DNA from: Mycobacterium sp. 4858
GTDB lineage: Bacteria; Actinomycetota; Actinomycetes; Mycobacteriales; Mycobacteriaceae
Length of the DNA stretch: 64,000 bases
NCBI RefSeq assembly: GCF_900240975.1
Contig: NZ_LT968776.1
Location: forward strand, 2,725,092-2,789,091
Direction: 5' to 3'
Of the stretch, positions 42,821-53,859 are shown in pieces. A program made the position numbers and the translations under genes. Below the pieces are notes generated by a model. That model did not search any database. It worked only from the letters and a program-made list of their open reading frames with translations, and was not told where the DNA came from. The first letter of the stretch is position 1; each line of letters opens with the position of its first letter.

Positions 42821-43977
42821 GCGGCTCGTTGATCGACCGGGTGCGCGAGCGGCTGGCGGCCGAATCCGGCCCGCTGGGGCCGAACGTCGTCGCTGCCGCG
42901 ATCCGCGCGGAGTCCGGCGGGATGCTCGGGGACACCGAGGTGCTGGCCAATCTGCGGGTGCTGCAGACCGAACTGACCGGCGCCGGCATCCTCGAGCCGT
43001 TGTTGTGTGCGGACGGCACCACCGACGTCTTGGTCACCGCACCGGACGCGGTGTGGGTCGACGACGGAAACGGCCTGCGGCGCACGCAGGTCCGGTTCGC
43101 CGACGAGGCGTCGGTGCGGCGCCTGGCGCAGCGGCTGGCGCTGGCCGCCGGCCGGCGCCTGGACGACGCGCAGCCGTGGGTGGACGGCCAGCTGACCGGC
43201 ATCGGCGCCGGGTTCACGGTGCGACTGCACGCGGTCCTGCCGCCCGTGGCCGTCGCGGGCACGTGCTTGTCGCTGCGGGTGCTGCGGCCGGCCAGCCAGG
43301 ACCTGGCGGCCCTGACCGCGTCGGGCGCCCTGGCGCCCGAGGCCGCGGCCATGGTCGCCGACATCATCGCCGCCCGGCTGGCCTTCTTGGTGTGCGGCGG
43401 AACGGGTGCGGGCAAGACGACCCTCTTGGCGGCCATGCTCGGGGCCGTCGCGCCGACCGAGCGCATCGTCTGCGTGGAGGATGCCGCCGAGTTGGCGCCC
43501 CGGCATCCGCACCTGGTGAAGCTGGTCGCGCGGTGCGCCAACGTCGAAGGCGTCGGCGAAGTGGGCGTGCGCCAGCTCGTTCGCCAGGCCCTGCGGATGC
43601 GGCCGGACCGCATCGTGGTCGGCGAGGTGCGCGGCGCCGAGGTGGTGGATCTGCTGGCGGCCCTGAACACCGGCCACGACGGGGGAGCGGGCACCGTGCA
43701 CGCGAACAACCCCGCGGAAGTTCCCGCCCGGCTGGAGGCGCTGGGCGCGCTGGGCGGTCTCGACCGCGCGGCGCTGCACAGTCAACTCGCCGCCGCAGTG
43801 CAGGTGCTGTTGCACGTCGGGCGGGATCGCAGCGGGCGGCGCCGGCTCGGCGAAATCGCCGTGCTGCGCCGGGTTGCCGGCCGGGTGCGGGCGGTCACCG
43901 TGTGGCATGCCGACGCCGGCATGACCGACGACGCCGCGCTCCTGCGCCGGTTGCTGCACAGCCGGATGCCGGCGTGA
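42817..43977 (+). CDS. tadA: TadA/CpaF-type secretion ATPase
   Basis: The 386-residue VirB11/TadA-family ATPase has an N-terminal helical domain. Walker A GGTGAGKTTL is near residue 192, the Asp-box in ERIVCVEDAAEL, and Walker B-like RPDRIVVGEVRG near 265. It would power assembly of Flp-type pili from the cytoplasm. GTG 42817 overlaps the ssd stop; the gene end overlaps tadB. Confidence 0.9.
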   Translation: MSGSLIDRVRERLAAESGPLGPNVVAAAIRAESGGMLGDTEVLANLRVLQTELTGAGILEPLLCADGTTDVLVTAPDAVWVDDGNGLRRTQVRFADEASVRRLAQRLALAAGRRLDDAQPWVDGQLTGIGAGFTVRLHAVLPPVAVAGTCLSLRVLRPASQDLAALTASGALAPEAAAMVADIIAARLAFLVCGGTGAGKTTLLAAMLGAVAPTERIVCVEDAAELAPRHPHLVKLVARCANVEGVGEVGVRQLVRQALRMRPDRIVVGEVRGAEVVDLLAALNTGHDGGAGTVHANNPAEVPARLEALGALGGLDRAALHSQLAAAVQVLLHVGRDRSGRRRLGEIAVLRRVAGRVRAVTVWHADAGMTDDAALLRRLLHSRMPA

Positions 43978-44774
43978 ACGCCCCCGCCGCCGGAGTGCTG
44001 TTGGCGCTCGCGCTCGTCGTCGTTCCGTCGTCACCGCGGTACCGCCTCGCGCCCGTGACGTCACGCCGCCCATGGCGCCAGCTGGCCGGGCCGCGGGGGG
44101 CGGCCTGCCTCGCCGCGGGGGCGGTGGCCGCCGCCGCGGTGCTGCTGCCGTTGACGACGGTGCTGACCGTGGGCGTCGTGGGCGCGACAGCGAACCTGCG
44201 CTATCGCCGCCGCCATCGCATCCGGCGCGCCGTCGGCGAGGGCCGGGCGCTGGAAGGCGCACTCGACGTGCTCGTCGGCGAACTGCGGGTCGGCTCCCAT
44301 CCGGTGCGCGCGTTCGCCGTGGCCGCGGGGGAATCCGCGGGCGCGGTCGCCGAGTCGTTTCGGGCGGTCGCTGCCCGCGCCAGATTGGGGGCGGACGTCG
44401 CGGCCGGTCTGCGGGCCGCGGCGCAGTCGTCGACCCTGCCCGCGCATTGGGATCGTCTGGGGCTGTGCTGGCAACTGGCCAGCGACCACGGCCTGGCCAT
44501 AGCCACCCTGATGCGCGCCGCGCAGCGCGACATCGCGGAGCGGCAACGCTTCTCGGCGCGGGTGACGTCGAACATGGCCGGCGCGCGGGCGACCGCGGCG
44601 ATCTTGGCGGCCCTGCCGCTGCTCGGCGTGCTGCTGGGCCAACTGATCGGAGCCCGGCCGCTGGCCTTCCTGCTCAACGGGCGCGCCGGCGGATGGTTCT
44701 TGGTCGTCGGTTCCTCCCTGGCGTGCGGGGGGTTGTTGTGGGCCGACCGCATCACGGATCGGCTCGGGTCGTGA
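43974..44774 (+). CDS. tadB: TadB-like inner-membrane platform protein
   Basis: The 266-residue protein has N-terminal hydrophobic segments, a cytoplasmic T2SSF-like domain (GEGRALEGALDVLVGELRVGSHP near residue 85), and C-terminal membrane helices. It fits TadB, half of the platform for Tad pili. GTG 43974 and the stop both overlap neighbours by 4 bp. Confidence 0.85.
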   Translation: MNAPAAGVLLALALVVVPSSPRYRLAPVTSRRPWRQLAGPRGAACLAAGAVAAAAVLLPLTTVLTVGVVGATANLRYRRRHRIRRAVGEGRALEGALDVLVGELRVGSHPVRAFAVAAGESAGAVAESFRAVAARARLGADVAAGLRAAAQSSTLPAHWDRLGLCWQLASDHGLAIATLMRAAQRDIAERQRFSARVTSNMAGARATAAILAALPLLGVLLGQLIGARPLAFLLNGRAGGWFLVVGSSLACGGLLWADRITDRLGS

Positions 44775-45367
44775 CGGCGGCGGCGGTGTTGCTGGCGGTG
44801 GCCGCGTGGATGGGTCCCGGCCCGGCACTGGTGCGGGCGCGGGCGCGGGCGCCGGTCCGCGAGAATCGGGCGCGCAGCGCGCTCGGCCGGGCGCGCGGCG
44901 AGGATCCGCTGGCGGTCGCATCCTGCTTGGACGTGCTGGCCGTGTGCCTGGCAGCGGGCATGGCGGTGGCCACCGCGGCGTCCGCCGCCGCGGCGTCCGC
45001 GCCGCCGGAGTTGGCCCGCGTCCTGCGGCGCGCGGCCGATCTGCTGGCGTTGGGCGCCGATCCCGTCGCGGCCTGGACGGTCACGGCCGATCCACGGGCC
45101 GACCTGGCCGACGCGCAGGTGGAGGCGCTGCTGCGGCTGGCCCGGCGCTCGGCGGCGTCGGGCGCCGCGCTGGCCGAGGGCGTCGCCGAGTTGGCGGACC
45201 AATCCCGCCACAACGCCGCGCACGCTGCCACCGCCACCGCCGAGCGCGCCGGGGTGTTGATCGCCGGGCCGCTCGGATTGTGCTTCCTGCCGGCGTTCGT
45301 GTGCCTGGGCATCGTTCCCGTGGTGGCCGGGCTCGCCGGTCAGGTATTGCAGTCGGGATTATGGTGA
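44771..45367 (+). CDS. tadC: TadC-like inner-membrane platform protein
   Basis: The 198-residue protein carries a T2SSF-type segment (DPLAVASCLDVLAVCLAAGMAV near residue 45). A central helical region and a C-terminal helix pair (GVLIAGPLGLCFLPAFVCLGIVP) follow. It is short for TadC (usually about 280) but equals the mycobacterial form (Rv3657c). It starts at GTG 44771 inside the tadB stop. Confidence 0.85.
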   Translation: MTAAAVLLAVAAWMGPGPALVRARARAPVRENRARSALGRARGEDPLAVASCLDVLAVCLAAGMAVATAASAAAASAPPELARVLRRAADLLALGADPVAAWTVTADPRADLADAQVEALLRLARRSAASGAALAEGVAELADQSRHNAAHAATATAERAGVLIAGPLGLCFLPAFVCLGIVPVVAGLAGQVLQSGLW

Positions 45368-45379
45368 AGAGAAAGGGAA

Positions 45380-45586
45380 GTGTTGCTGCACAACATGTTT
45401 CGTGGCCTGGTGGCCCGTGTAACGGTTCTGGCGTCCGACGAGTCGGGCATGTCCACGGTCGAGTACGCCATCGGCACCATCGCCGCCGCCGCCTTCGGTG
45501 CGATCCTGTACACCGTCGTGACCGGCGACTCCATCGTGTCGGCGCTGACCCACATCATCGGTCGGGCGCTCAGCACCAAGGTCTAG
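45380..45586 (+). CDS. Flp-type pilin (DUF4244, Rv3656c)
   Basis: The 68-residue prepilin has a short head, the processing-type site DESGMSTVEYAIG and a hydrophobic helix (TIAAAAFGAILYTVVTG). The Glu after the cleavage point is that of type IVb pilins. GTG 45380 gives the mycobacterial length; ATG 45395 is possible. It follows tadC by 12 bp behind AAAGGGAA. No prepilin peptidase gene is seen in this locus. Confidence 0.85.
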   Translation: MLLHNMFRGLVARVTVLASDESGMSTVEYAIGTIAAAAFGAILYTVVTGDSIVSALTHIIGRALSTKV

Positions 45587-45609
45587 CGGGCAGTGCGGGT
45601 GCCGGCACC

Positions 45610-45912
45610 GTGGAGGCGGCCTTGGGCGTGGCCACGCTGGTCGTCGTGCTGGTGCTGTGTCTGGCCGGCATCGCCGCGCTGTCGATGCAGGTCCGCTGCG
45701 TGGACGCCGCCCGGGAGGCGGCCCGGCTGGCCGCCCGCGGCGACGAACGGTCGGCGCTCGGCGCGGCTCGGCGCATCGCCCCCGCCGGGGCGCGCGTCGA
45801 GGTGCACCGCGACGGCGAGTTCCTGGTGGCCACCGTCGTCGCGCGTTCGGAGCTGTTGCCGGCGCTCGACATCGCGGCCAAAGCGGTCTCGGTCGCCGAG
45901 CCGTCGGGATGA
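45610..45912 (+). CDS. TadE-like pseudopilin (Rv3655c)
   Basis: The 100-residue protein has an N-terminal helix with the TadE motif (VEAALGVATLVVVLVLCLAG) and the following DAAREAARLAARGD. GTG 45610 is the only common start codon in frame near the conserved glutamate. A few residues upstream (GSAGAGT) look coding, so the true start may lie further back, overlapping the pilin gene. It probably works with the next gene as minor pilins. Confidence 0.75.
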   Translation: MEAALGVATLVVVLVLCLAGIAALSMQVRCVDAAREAARLAARGDERSALGAARRIAPAGARVEVHRDGEFLVATVVARSELLPALDIAAKAVSVAEPSG

Positions 45913-45943
45913 CCGCGGCTCGACCACCCTGGTCGCGGCCTGG

Positions 45944-46231
45944 ATGGTGGCGGTGCTGCTGTGCGCCACGGTCGCCGCGGCCTGGGTCGGCGCGGTCGTG
46001 GTCGCGCGCCACCGCGCGCAGGCGGCGGCCGACCTTGCCGCGTTGGCCGCCGCCGGCCGGTTGGCGGCCGGACCCGAAGCCGCGTGCGCCCGTGCGACGG
46101 CGGTGGCTCGGGCGATGGGGACCGAGGCCGGTTGCGCGGTGGACGATCTCGACGTCGTCGTCACGGTGCGTGTCGCGGTCCTCGGCGGGGCGGCGAGCGC
46201 CGCCGCACGGGCGGGGCCTGCGCCCGGCTAG
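45944..46231 (+). CDS. TadE-like/secretory helical protein (Rv3654c), N-terminus uncertain
   Basis: From ATG 45944 the product is 95 residues with a membrane helix and the family segment VVVARHRAQAAADLAALAAAG. The frame upstream reads DDRGSTTLVAAW, which looks like the normal beginning of this family (GS-T-x-L-AAWM), yet no common start codon precedes it. ATG 45909, overlapping the preceding stop, is in another frame. So the gene either starts internally or has a small frameshift at its 5' end. It is convergent with the Rv3651-type gene (4-bp overlap). Confidence 0.65.
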   Translation: MVAVLLCATVAAAWVGAVVVARHRAQAAADLAALAAAGRLAAGPEAACARATAVARAMGTEAGCAVDDLDVVVTVRVAVLGGAASAAARAGPAPG

Positions 46232-47265
46232 GAGCCCGGGTCGGGGCCGCCCGACAATCCCACGGCGGCCAGTTCCTCGTTGGAGGGCAACCGCAGCGAG
46301 ACCAGCCCGGCGTAGGCGCCCGGTTCGATCTCCACCCTGTTGACGGTGACGTGCACCGGCACCCACTCGGTGTCGCGGCCGGGCATTCGCAGCACTCGGC
46401 TGGTGGCGCCGTGGACGAATTCCTCGGTCATCGAGGACACCAGGTGCTGGTCATCGGGGTGCACCTTCGGCTTGCCCGTCTCACTGCCTCGCCAGTCGTA
46501 GAAGGTGCACGGCTCGTCCAGCCATTTCAGCAGGGCCCAGTTCTTGAGGTCGATCAGCGCGCGGTGCACGCCGGCCTGGGCGAGCCCGCTCAGGATCCGT
46601 TGCGCCAGATCGTCTGTCGACACCTCCGGGCCCTTGAGTTCCGCGCGCCAATTGATCGCCCGCGCGACCAGATGGTCCCGGCCGTCGGGGCCGGGCTCCA
46701 GGCCGGTGCGCGCCACGAAGCCGATGCGCATGGGGTTGCCCTGCCAGTCGGTGAGATCCCATGTGCTGCAAAGTGTTTGGTCGGGCTCGGCCTTGACGGC
46801 CATCGCGAGCACCTTGGTTTCGTTCTGGTTGAGCTCGCGCGAGGGAAGGTCTTCCGCGAAGGCCCTGCCGAAGGTCACCTCGACTTCGGGATTCTTCCCG
46901 CTGTTCACCAGCGACTCCCGGGTGTCGGTGGCGACGCCCAGGGTCAGGTCCCACTTCAGAGGCCCCGGGGTGGGGCGTTCGGGCGGCTCGACGTCGGCGG
47001 GGCCGGTCCACACGTGCACGCCGTGGATGTAGCCGTCGGACATCACCACCGGTTCGGTGCGAATGACGCGGTCGCGCTTGGGGGTGATGCTGGTCAGGCT
47101 CTGCCCGGTCTGCACCGACTCGGCGATCGCCGTCCGAACCGCGGAGAGGTAGGGGCTGCGGCGCATGAACGTGGTGATGGGGACGAGGTTTTTCAGCTGG
47201 CGTCCCTGCGCCACCACGGTGGGTTCACCCCCCAGCGTCTCCACGAGCAACCAGTCGTGGCCCAT
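46228..47265 (-). CDS. Rv3651-type PAS/GAF-like domain protein
   Basis: The 345-residue protein is very close to M. tuberculosis Rv3651 (MGHDWLLVETLG, KNLVPITTFMRRSPYL, FYDWRGSETGKP). That protein was shown structurally to contain PAS/GAF-like domains and is proposed as a sensor or signalling protein. No enzymatic motif is visible. ATG 47265 lies 8 bases after TAAAAT on the minus strand, fitting a leaderless transcript. The PE/PE_PGRS genes that flank Rv3651 in M. tuberculosis are absent. Confidence 0.85.
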   Translation of the reverse strand: MGHDWLLVETLGGEPTVVAQGRQLKNLVPITTFMRRSPYLSAVRTAIAESVQTGQSLTSITPKRDRVIRTEPVVMSDGYIHGVHVWTGPADVEPPERPTPGPLKWDLTLGVATDTRESLVNSGKNPEVEVTFGRAFAEDLPSRELNQNETKVLAMAVKAEPDQTLCSTWDLTDWQGNPMRIGFVARTGLEPGPDGRDHLVARAINWRAELKGPEVSTDDLAQRILSGLAQAGVHRALIDLKNWALLKWLDEPCTFYDWRGSETGKPKVHPDDQHLVSSMTEEFVHGATSRVLRMPGRDTEWVPVHVTVNRVEIEPGAYAGLVSLRLPSNEELAAVGLSGGPDPGS

Positions 47266-47311
47266 ACGGTGAGATTTTACGGCGACGACCCGCATCCTTG
47301 GGGGCCGGCCG

Positions 47312-49654
47312 TCATCCCGCGGAGCGCTCCGCGTGCGGCAACTGCGCGAGCACCAGCCGCAGGACTCGCACCGCACCCGCCTTGTCGAGCGGGTCGTTGC
47401 CGTTGCCGCACTTGGGCGACTGCACGCAGGAGGGGCATCCGCGCGGGCACTCGCATGCCTCGATGGCCGCGGCGGTCGCGCCCAGCCAGGTGCTCACCTG
47501 GCGAAACCCGCGTTCGGCGAACCCGGCCCCACCCGGATAGCCGTCGTACACGAAAACGCTGGGCAGACCGGCCGGGTCGGGTCCCACCGCGGTGGACAGG
47601 CCGCCGATGTCGCCACGGTCGCAGCTGGCCACCAGCGGGAGCAGGCCGATCGCCGCATGCTCGGCGGCGTGTAGCGACCCGGGAATCCGCGGCGCATCAA
47701 TACCGTTGCGCAGCAACGCCTCTTCGGTGATGGTGTACACCACCGCGGTGGTCGCCAGTGTCTGTTCGGGCATGTCTAGCTCGATGAAGTCGATGACCTC
47801 CCCCGAAGGCCGGCGGCGCAGGTACCCCACCACCCGGTGGGTGACGGTGACCGGCACCAGCCCCAGGGTGACCGGCCCGTAGCGCGAGCGTTCGCCGGTA
47901 CCGGTGACGGCGATGTCGGTGATTTCCCGCGCGAACGTGGCGTAACCGGGGTCCTCGGCGTGCACGAAGGCGATCGCGTCCTCGAGGTCCAGCGAGTCGA
48001 CGACGTAACTCTCGCCCTGGTGCAGGTAGACCGCGCCCGGATGGACCGAAGCCGGCGCCTGGCCGACGCCGGTGCTGCCCAGCAACCGCCCGGTGTCGGC
48101 CTCCACGATGACGATCTGGCCGCCCGCCGACCCCCGGATGTCCACCGCGCCATGCGGTTCCAGACCGGCCGCGGGAAAGTACTTGCCGTTGCGGCGCCGC
48201 AGCAGTCCTTGCTCAACCAAATCGTCGACCAGGGCCTCGGCCACCCCGGCGGCACCGAAGTCACGCACCTCCGCCTCGTCGAGCGGCATTTCGGTTGCGG
48301 CACAAAGAAGTTGGGGCCCCAGAATGTAGGGATTGGCGGGATCGATCACCACCCGTTCGACCGGCTTGCCCAGCAGCGCCGCCGGGTTGTGCACCAGGTA
48401 GGTGTCCAGCGGATCGTCGCGGGCGATCAGCACGACCAGCGCGCCCTGCCCGCGCCGGCCCGACCGGCCGGCCTGCTGCCAGAACGAGGCGACCGTCCCG
48501 GGGAACCCGGCGAGCACCACCGCGTCCAGCCCCGCGATGTCGACACCCAGCTCCAGGGCGTTGGTGGTGGCCAGCCCGCGCAGCCGGCCCTCCGCCAGGG
48601 CGCGCTCCAGCGCGCTGCGGTCCTCGGCGAGATAGCCGGCCCGATAGGAGGCCACCTTGCCGGAGAGCTCCGGCGCGATGTCGTCCAACCGCGCCTGGGT
48701 GCCCAGCGCGGTGAGCTCGGCGGCGCGGCGCGACCGGACGAACGTCAGCGTCTGCGCCCCCTCGGCGACCAGGTCGGCCATCACCCGCGCCGCCTCCGCG
48801 CCAGCCGAACGGCGCACCGGCGCGCCGTTCTCGCCCAGCAGGTCGGTCCGCAGCGCCGGTTCCCACAACGCCACCGTCCGGGCGCCCTGGGGGGAACCGT
48901 CCTCGGTGACCTCGTCGACCGGGAGCCCGATGAGCTCGGCGGCCGTCGCGCCCGGCGCGTCCGTCGTCGCGCTGGCGAAGATGACCGTCGGTGTAGCGGA
49001 GTAGCGCGCGCACAGCCGCAGCAACCGGCGCAGCACCATCGCCACGTTCGATCCGAAAACTCCACGGTAGTAATGGCATTCGTCGACGATCACGAACCGA
49101 AGCCCGCGCAGCAGCACGGCCCAGCGGGCGTGGTTGCGCAAGATCGACAGATGGATCATGTCGGGGTTGGAGAACAGCCAGCGGGAGCGTTCGCGCGCAA
49201 ACCTGCGCACTTCCGGGGGGCTGTCACCGTCGTAGGCGGTGGGTGCGACGTCGTGGCACCGCGGGATGGCCGCGGTGAGCGCGTGCGCGGCGCGCAATTG
49301 ATCGTGGCCCAGCGCCTTCGTCGGCGACAGGTACAGCGCCCGGGCGCGGGGATCGGTGGCCAGCGCGTTGAGCACGGGCAGCTGATAGGCCAGCGACTTG
49401 CCCGACGCGGTCCCGGTGCTCACCACCACGTGACGGCCGGCGTGCGCCAATTCCGCGGCCACCGACTGGTGTGACCAGGGTGAGCTGACGCCGCGGTCGG
49501 TGAACGCGCGCACCACGTCGGGCTCGGCCCACGCCGGCCAGCCGTGCGGGCGGCCGCCGCGGGCCGGCAGCTCGGCGACGTGGCGCAGCGGGTGCTCGTC
49601 GGCCGCGGTTCCGGCGAGCGCGGCGGCGAGCAGCTCGCTACCGAAACTCGCCAT
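47312..49654 (-). CDS. MrfA/Hrq1-type DEAD/DEAH helicase with C-terminal MZB domain (Rv3649)
   Basis: The 780-residue SF2 helicase has motif I TGTASGKSLAYQLP near residue 70, DECH-box IVDECHYYRG near 170, SATT motif III, and QQAGRSGRRGQGALVV motif VI near 410. The C-terminal cysteine cluster CECPRGCPSCVQSPKC (MZB/DUF1998) is the hallmark of MrfA and Hrq1, which act in repair of mitomycin-type crosslinks. ATG 49654 was chosen because AGGAGGG precedes it; the open frame runs 69 bases further upstream. Confidence 0.9.
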   Translation of the reverse strand: MASFGSELLAAALAGTAADEHPLRHVAELPARGGRPHGWPAWAEPDVVRAFTDRGVSSPWSHQSVAAELAHAGRHVVVSTGTASGKSLAYQLPVLNALATDPRARALYLSPTKALGHDQLRAAHALTAAIPRCHDVAPTAYDGDSPPEVRRFARERSRWLFSNPDMIHLSILRNHARWAVLLRGLRFVIVDECHYYRGVFGSNVAMVLRRLLRLCARYSATPTVIFASATTDAPGATAAELIGLPVDEVTEDGSPQGARTVALWEPALRTDLLGENGAPVRRSAGAEAARVMADLVAEGAQTLTFVRSRRAAELTALGTQARLDDIAPELSGKVASYRAGYLAEDRSALERALAEGRLRGLATTNALELGVDIAGLDAVVLAGFPGTVASFWQQAGRSGRRGQGALVVLIARDDPLDTYLVHNPAALLGKPVERVVIDPANPYILGPQLLCAATEMPLDEAEVRDFGAAGVAEALVDDLVEQGLLRRRNGKYFPAAGLEPHGAVDIRGSAGGQIVIVEADTGRLLGSTGVGQAPASVHPGAVYLHQGESYVVDSLDLEDAIAFVHAEDPGYATFAREITDIAVTGTGERSRYGPVTLGLVPVTVTHRVVGYLRRRPSGEVIDFIELDMPEQTLATTAVVYTITEEALLRNGIDAPRIPGSLHAAEHAAIGLLPLVASCDRGDIGGLSTAVGPDPAGLPSVFVYDGYPGGAGFAERGFRQVSTWLGATAAAIEACECPRGCPSCVQSPKCGNGNDPLDKAGAVRVLRLVLAQLPHAERSAG

Positions 49655-49862
49655 CCGCACCCTCCTGGGACTCGGCCGAGACTGCGTCCGACGGCGCAAG
49701 TCTGTCGCCGAAGCGATGAACATGGTTGACTATTTGCGGTCGCAGCTTCTGTGTTCGTGTCAAACTTTCGCAGGATCTATCGTTGCGGCCGCGGTTCCTG
49801 CGAGGTTAATCGGTCGGGTGAAGTTCCGGCGACTGAGCGAGGTATGGCGGTCGTACAGGCCC

Positions 49863-49885
49863 GGGGCATCGAAAGGCGATGCCCC
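49863..49885 (+). promoter_or_regulatory. Perfect hairpin in the cspA leader
   Basis: GGGGCATCG (49863-49871) and CGATGCCCC (49877-49885) pair perfectly around AAAGG, 29 bases before the cspA ATG and just ahead of the AAAGGAAAGA ribosome-binding region. It may regulate cold-shock translation; no experiment is implied. Confidence 0.45.
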
Positions 49886-49914
49886 GCACCCAGAAGAAAA
49901 GGAAAGATCGAGAG

Positions 49915-50118
49915 ATGCCACAGGGAACTGTGAAGTGGTTCAACGCGGAGAAGGGCTTCGGGTTCATCGCCCCCGAAGACGGCTCCGCAGACGTGTTTGT
50001 CCACTACACGGAGATCCAGGGTTCGGGCTTCCGCACCCTCGAAGAAAACCAGAAGGTCGAGTTCGAGATCGGCCACAGCCCTAAGGGCCCCCAGGCCACC
50101 GGAGTCCGCTCCGTCTAA
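49915..50118 (+). CDS. cspA: CspA-family cold-shock protein
   Basis: The 67-residue single cold-shock domain carries RNP1 [11 protein letters not shown] and RNP2 DVFVHYTEI, which bind single-stranded nucleic acid. It equals M. tuberculosis CspA (Rv3648c) in length and start ([14 protein letters not shown]). A further ATG at 49879 is in frame but lies in the leader hairpin. A strong terminator follows. Confidence 0.95.
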   Translation: MPQGTVKWFNAEKGFGFIAPEDGSADVFVHYTEIQGSGFRTLEENQKVEFEIGHSPKGPQATGVRSV

Positions 50119-50137
50119 GACGAGCCGAATCTCCACG

Positions 50138-50181
50138 AACCCCCCGTGCAGTCCCGCCCAGCGGGCCCGCCGGGGGGTTTT
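50138..50181 (+). terminator. Rho-independent terminator after cspA
   Basis: AACCCCCCG (50138-50146) pairs with CGGGGGGTT (50171-50179), with a nested CCCGC/GCGGG hairpin inside and TTTT following. It lies 20 bp after the cspA stop. Confidence 0.8.
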
Positions 50182-50261
50182 CGTAACCCGGCGGGCTCGC
50201 GAGGTCGCCGGCGCGCCGCGCCTCAAGACGCGGACGGTCGACCTGGCCTACTGTCGGTGGC

Positions 50262-50852
50262 GTGAGCCAGCTTTCCTTCTTCACAGCGGAGTCGGTGCCG
50301 CCCGCGGTCGCCGATCTCTCCGGGGTGCTGGCGGCTTCCGGTCAGATCGTCATGGTCGGCGGCCACGAGGCGCAGGGCGCACGGCTTTCCGTGGTGGTGG
50401 ACCAGCCGTGGCGCGCCGGCGCGCTGGCCGAGATGATCCGCGAGGCCGGCCTGGCGTTCGAGATCGGCCGCACCGACGAGGACACCCCGCTGGTGCGGAC
50501 GACGGTCACCGCGTCCCTGGTGAATTTGGCCACCGAATGGACGCGCGGGGCGGTCAAGACCGTGCCGCCGCGGTGGCTGCCCGGGCCACGCGAATTGCGG
50601 GCATGGACGCTGGCGGCCGGTCATCCCGACGGCGACCATTATCTGCTCGGGCTCGATCCCCACGCGCCCGATACCCATTCCCCGCTGGCGTCGGCTTTGA
50701 TGCGGGTCGGAATCGCCCCCACCCTGATCGGCACCCGCGGTGGTCGCCCGGCGCTGCGGATCAGCGGGCGTCGGCGGCTATCGCGCCTGGTAGAGAACGT
50801 GGGCGACGCCCCCGCCGGGGTCGAGGCATCATCGGTGTGGCCGCGGGTATAA
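50262..50852 (+). CDS. Conserved hypothetical protein (Rv3647c)
   Basis: The 196-residue protein has no recognised domain. It starts MSQLSFFTAESVPPAVADL and has GGHEAQGARLSVVV and a C-terminal RISGRRRLSRLVENVG. It is conserved next to topA in mycobacteria. GTG 50262 lies 7 bases after TACTGT (50249-50254), a leaderless-type start. The 193 bp before topA shows no further element. Confidence 0.75.
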   Translation: MSQLSFFTAESVPPAVADLSGVLAASGQIVMVGGHEAQGARLSVVVDQPWRAGALAEMIREAGLAFEIGRTDEDTPLVRTTVTASLVNLATEWTRGAVKTVPPRWLPGPRELRAWTLAAGHPDGDHYLLGLDPHAPDTHSPLASALMRVGIAPTLIGTRGGRPALRISGRRRLSRLVENVGDAPAGVEASSVWPRV

Positions 50853-51045
50853 CCGCCGAAATAGATTTGCGATTCCGCTTGCCGGTTTGCGCAGTTGCGC
50901 CCAAGGGTGCGAAATTGTCAGGTGCCCGAGGGCGAAGGAACGCTGGCGTATCTGAATTTCCGCGGAATTTTCCACGCCGGCCTGTCATTCTTCTGCGGGG
51001 CGGCCTCGCAGGGGGGCCGGGATCAAGGATGGAGCGTAAGCGTAG

Positions 51046-53856
<2,811 letters not shown>

Positions 53857-53859
53857 CCC

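Noticed and set aside
41944-44262. 772-codon open frame on the minus strand
   Set aside because: Antisense to ssd, tadA and tadB; no motifs and extreme Arg/Pro content.
45909-46343. Frame starting at ATG 45909 as the TadE-like gene
   Set aside because: Its translation is Arg/Pro/Cys-rich noise, while the neighbouring frame gives the family sequence.
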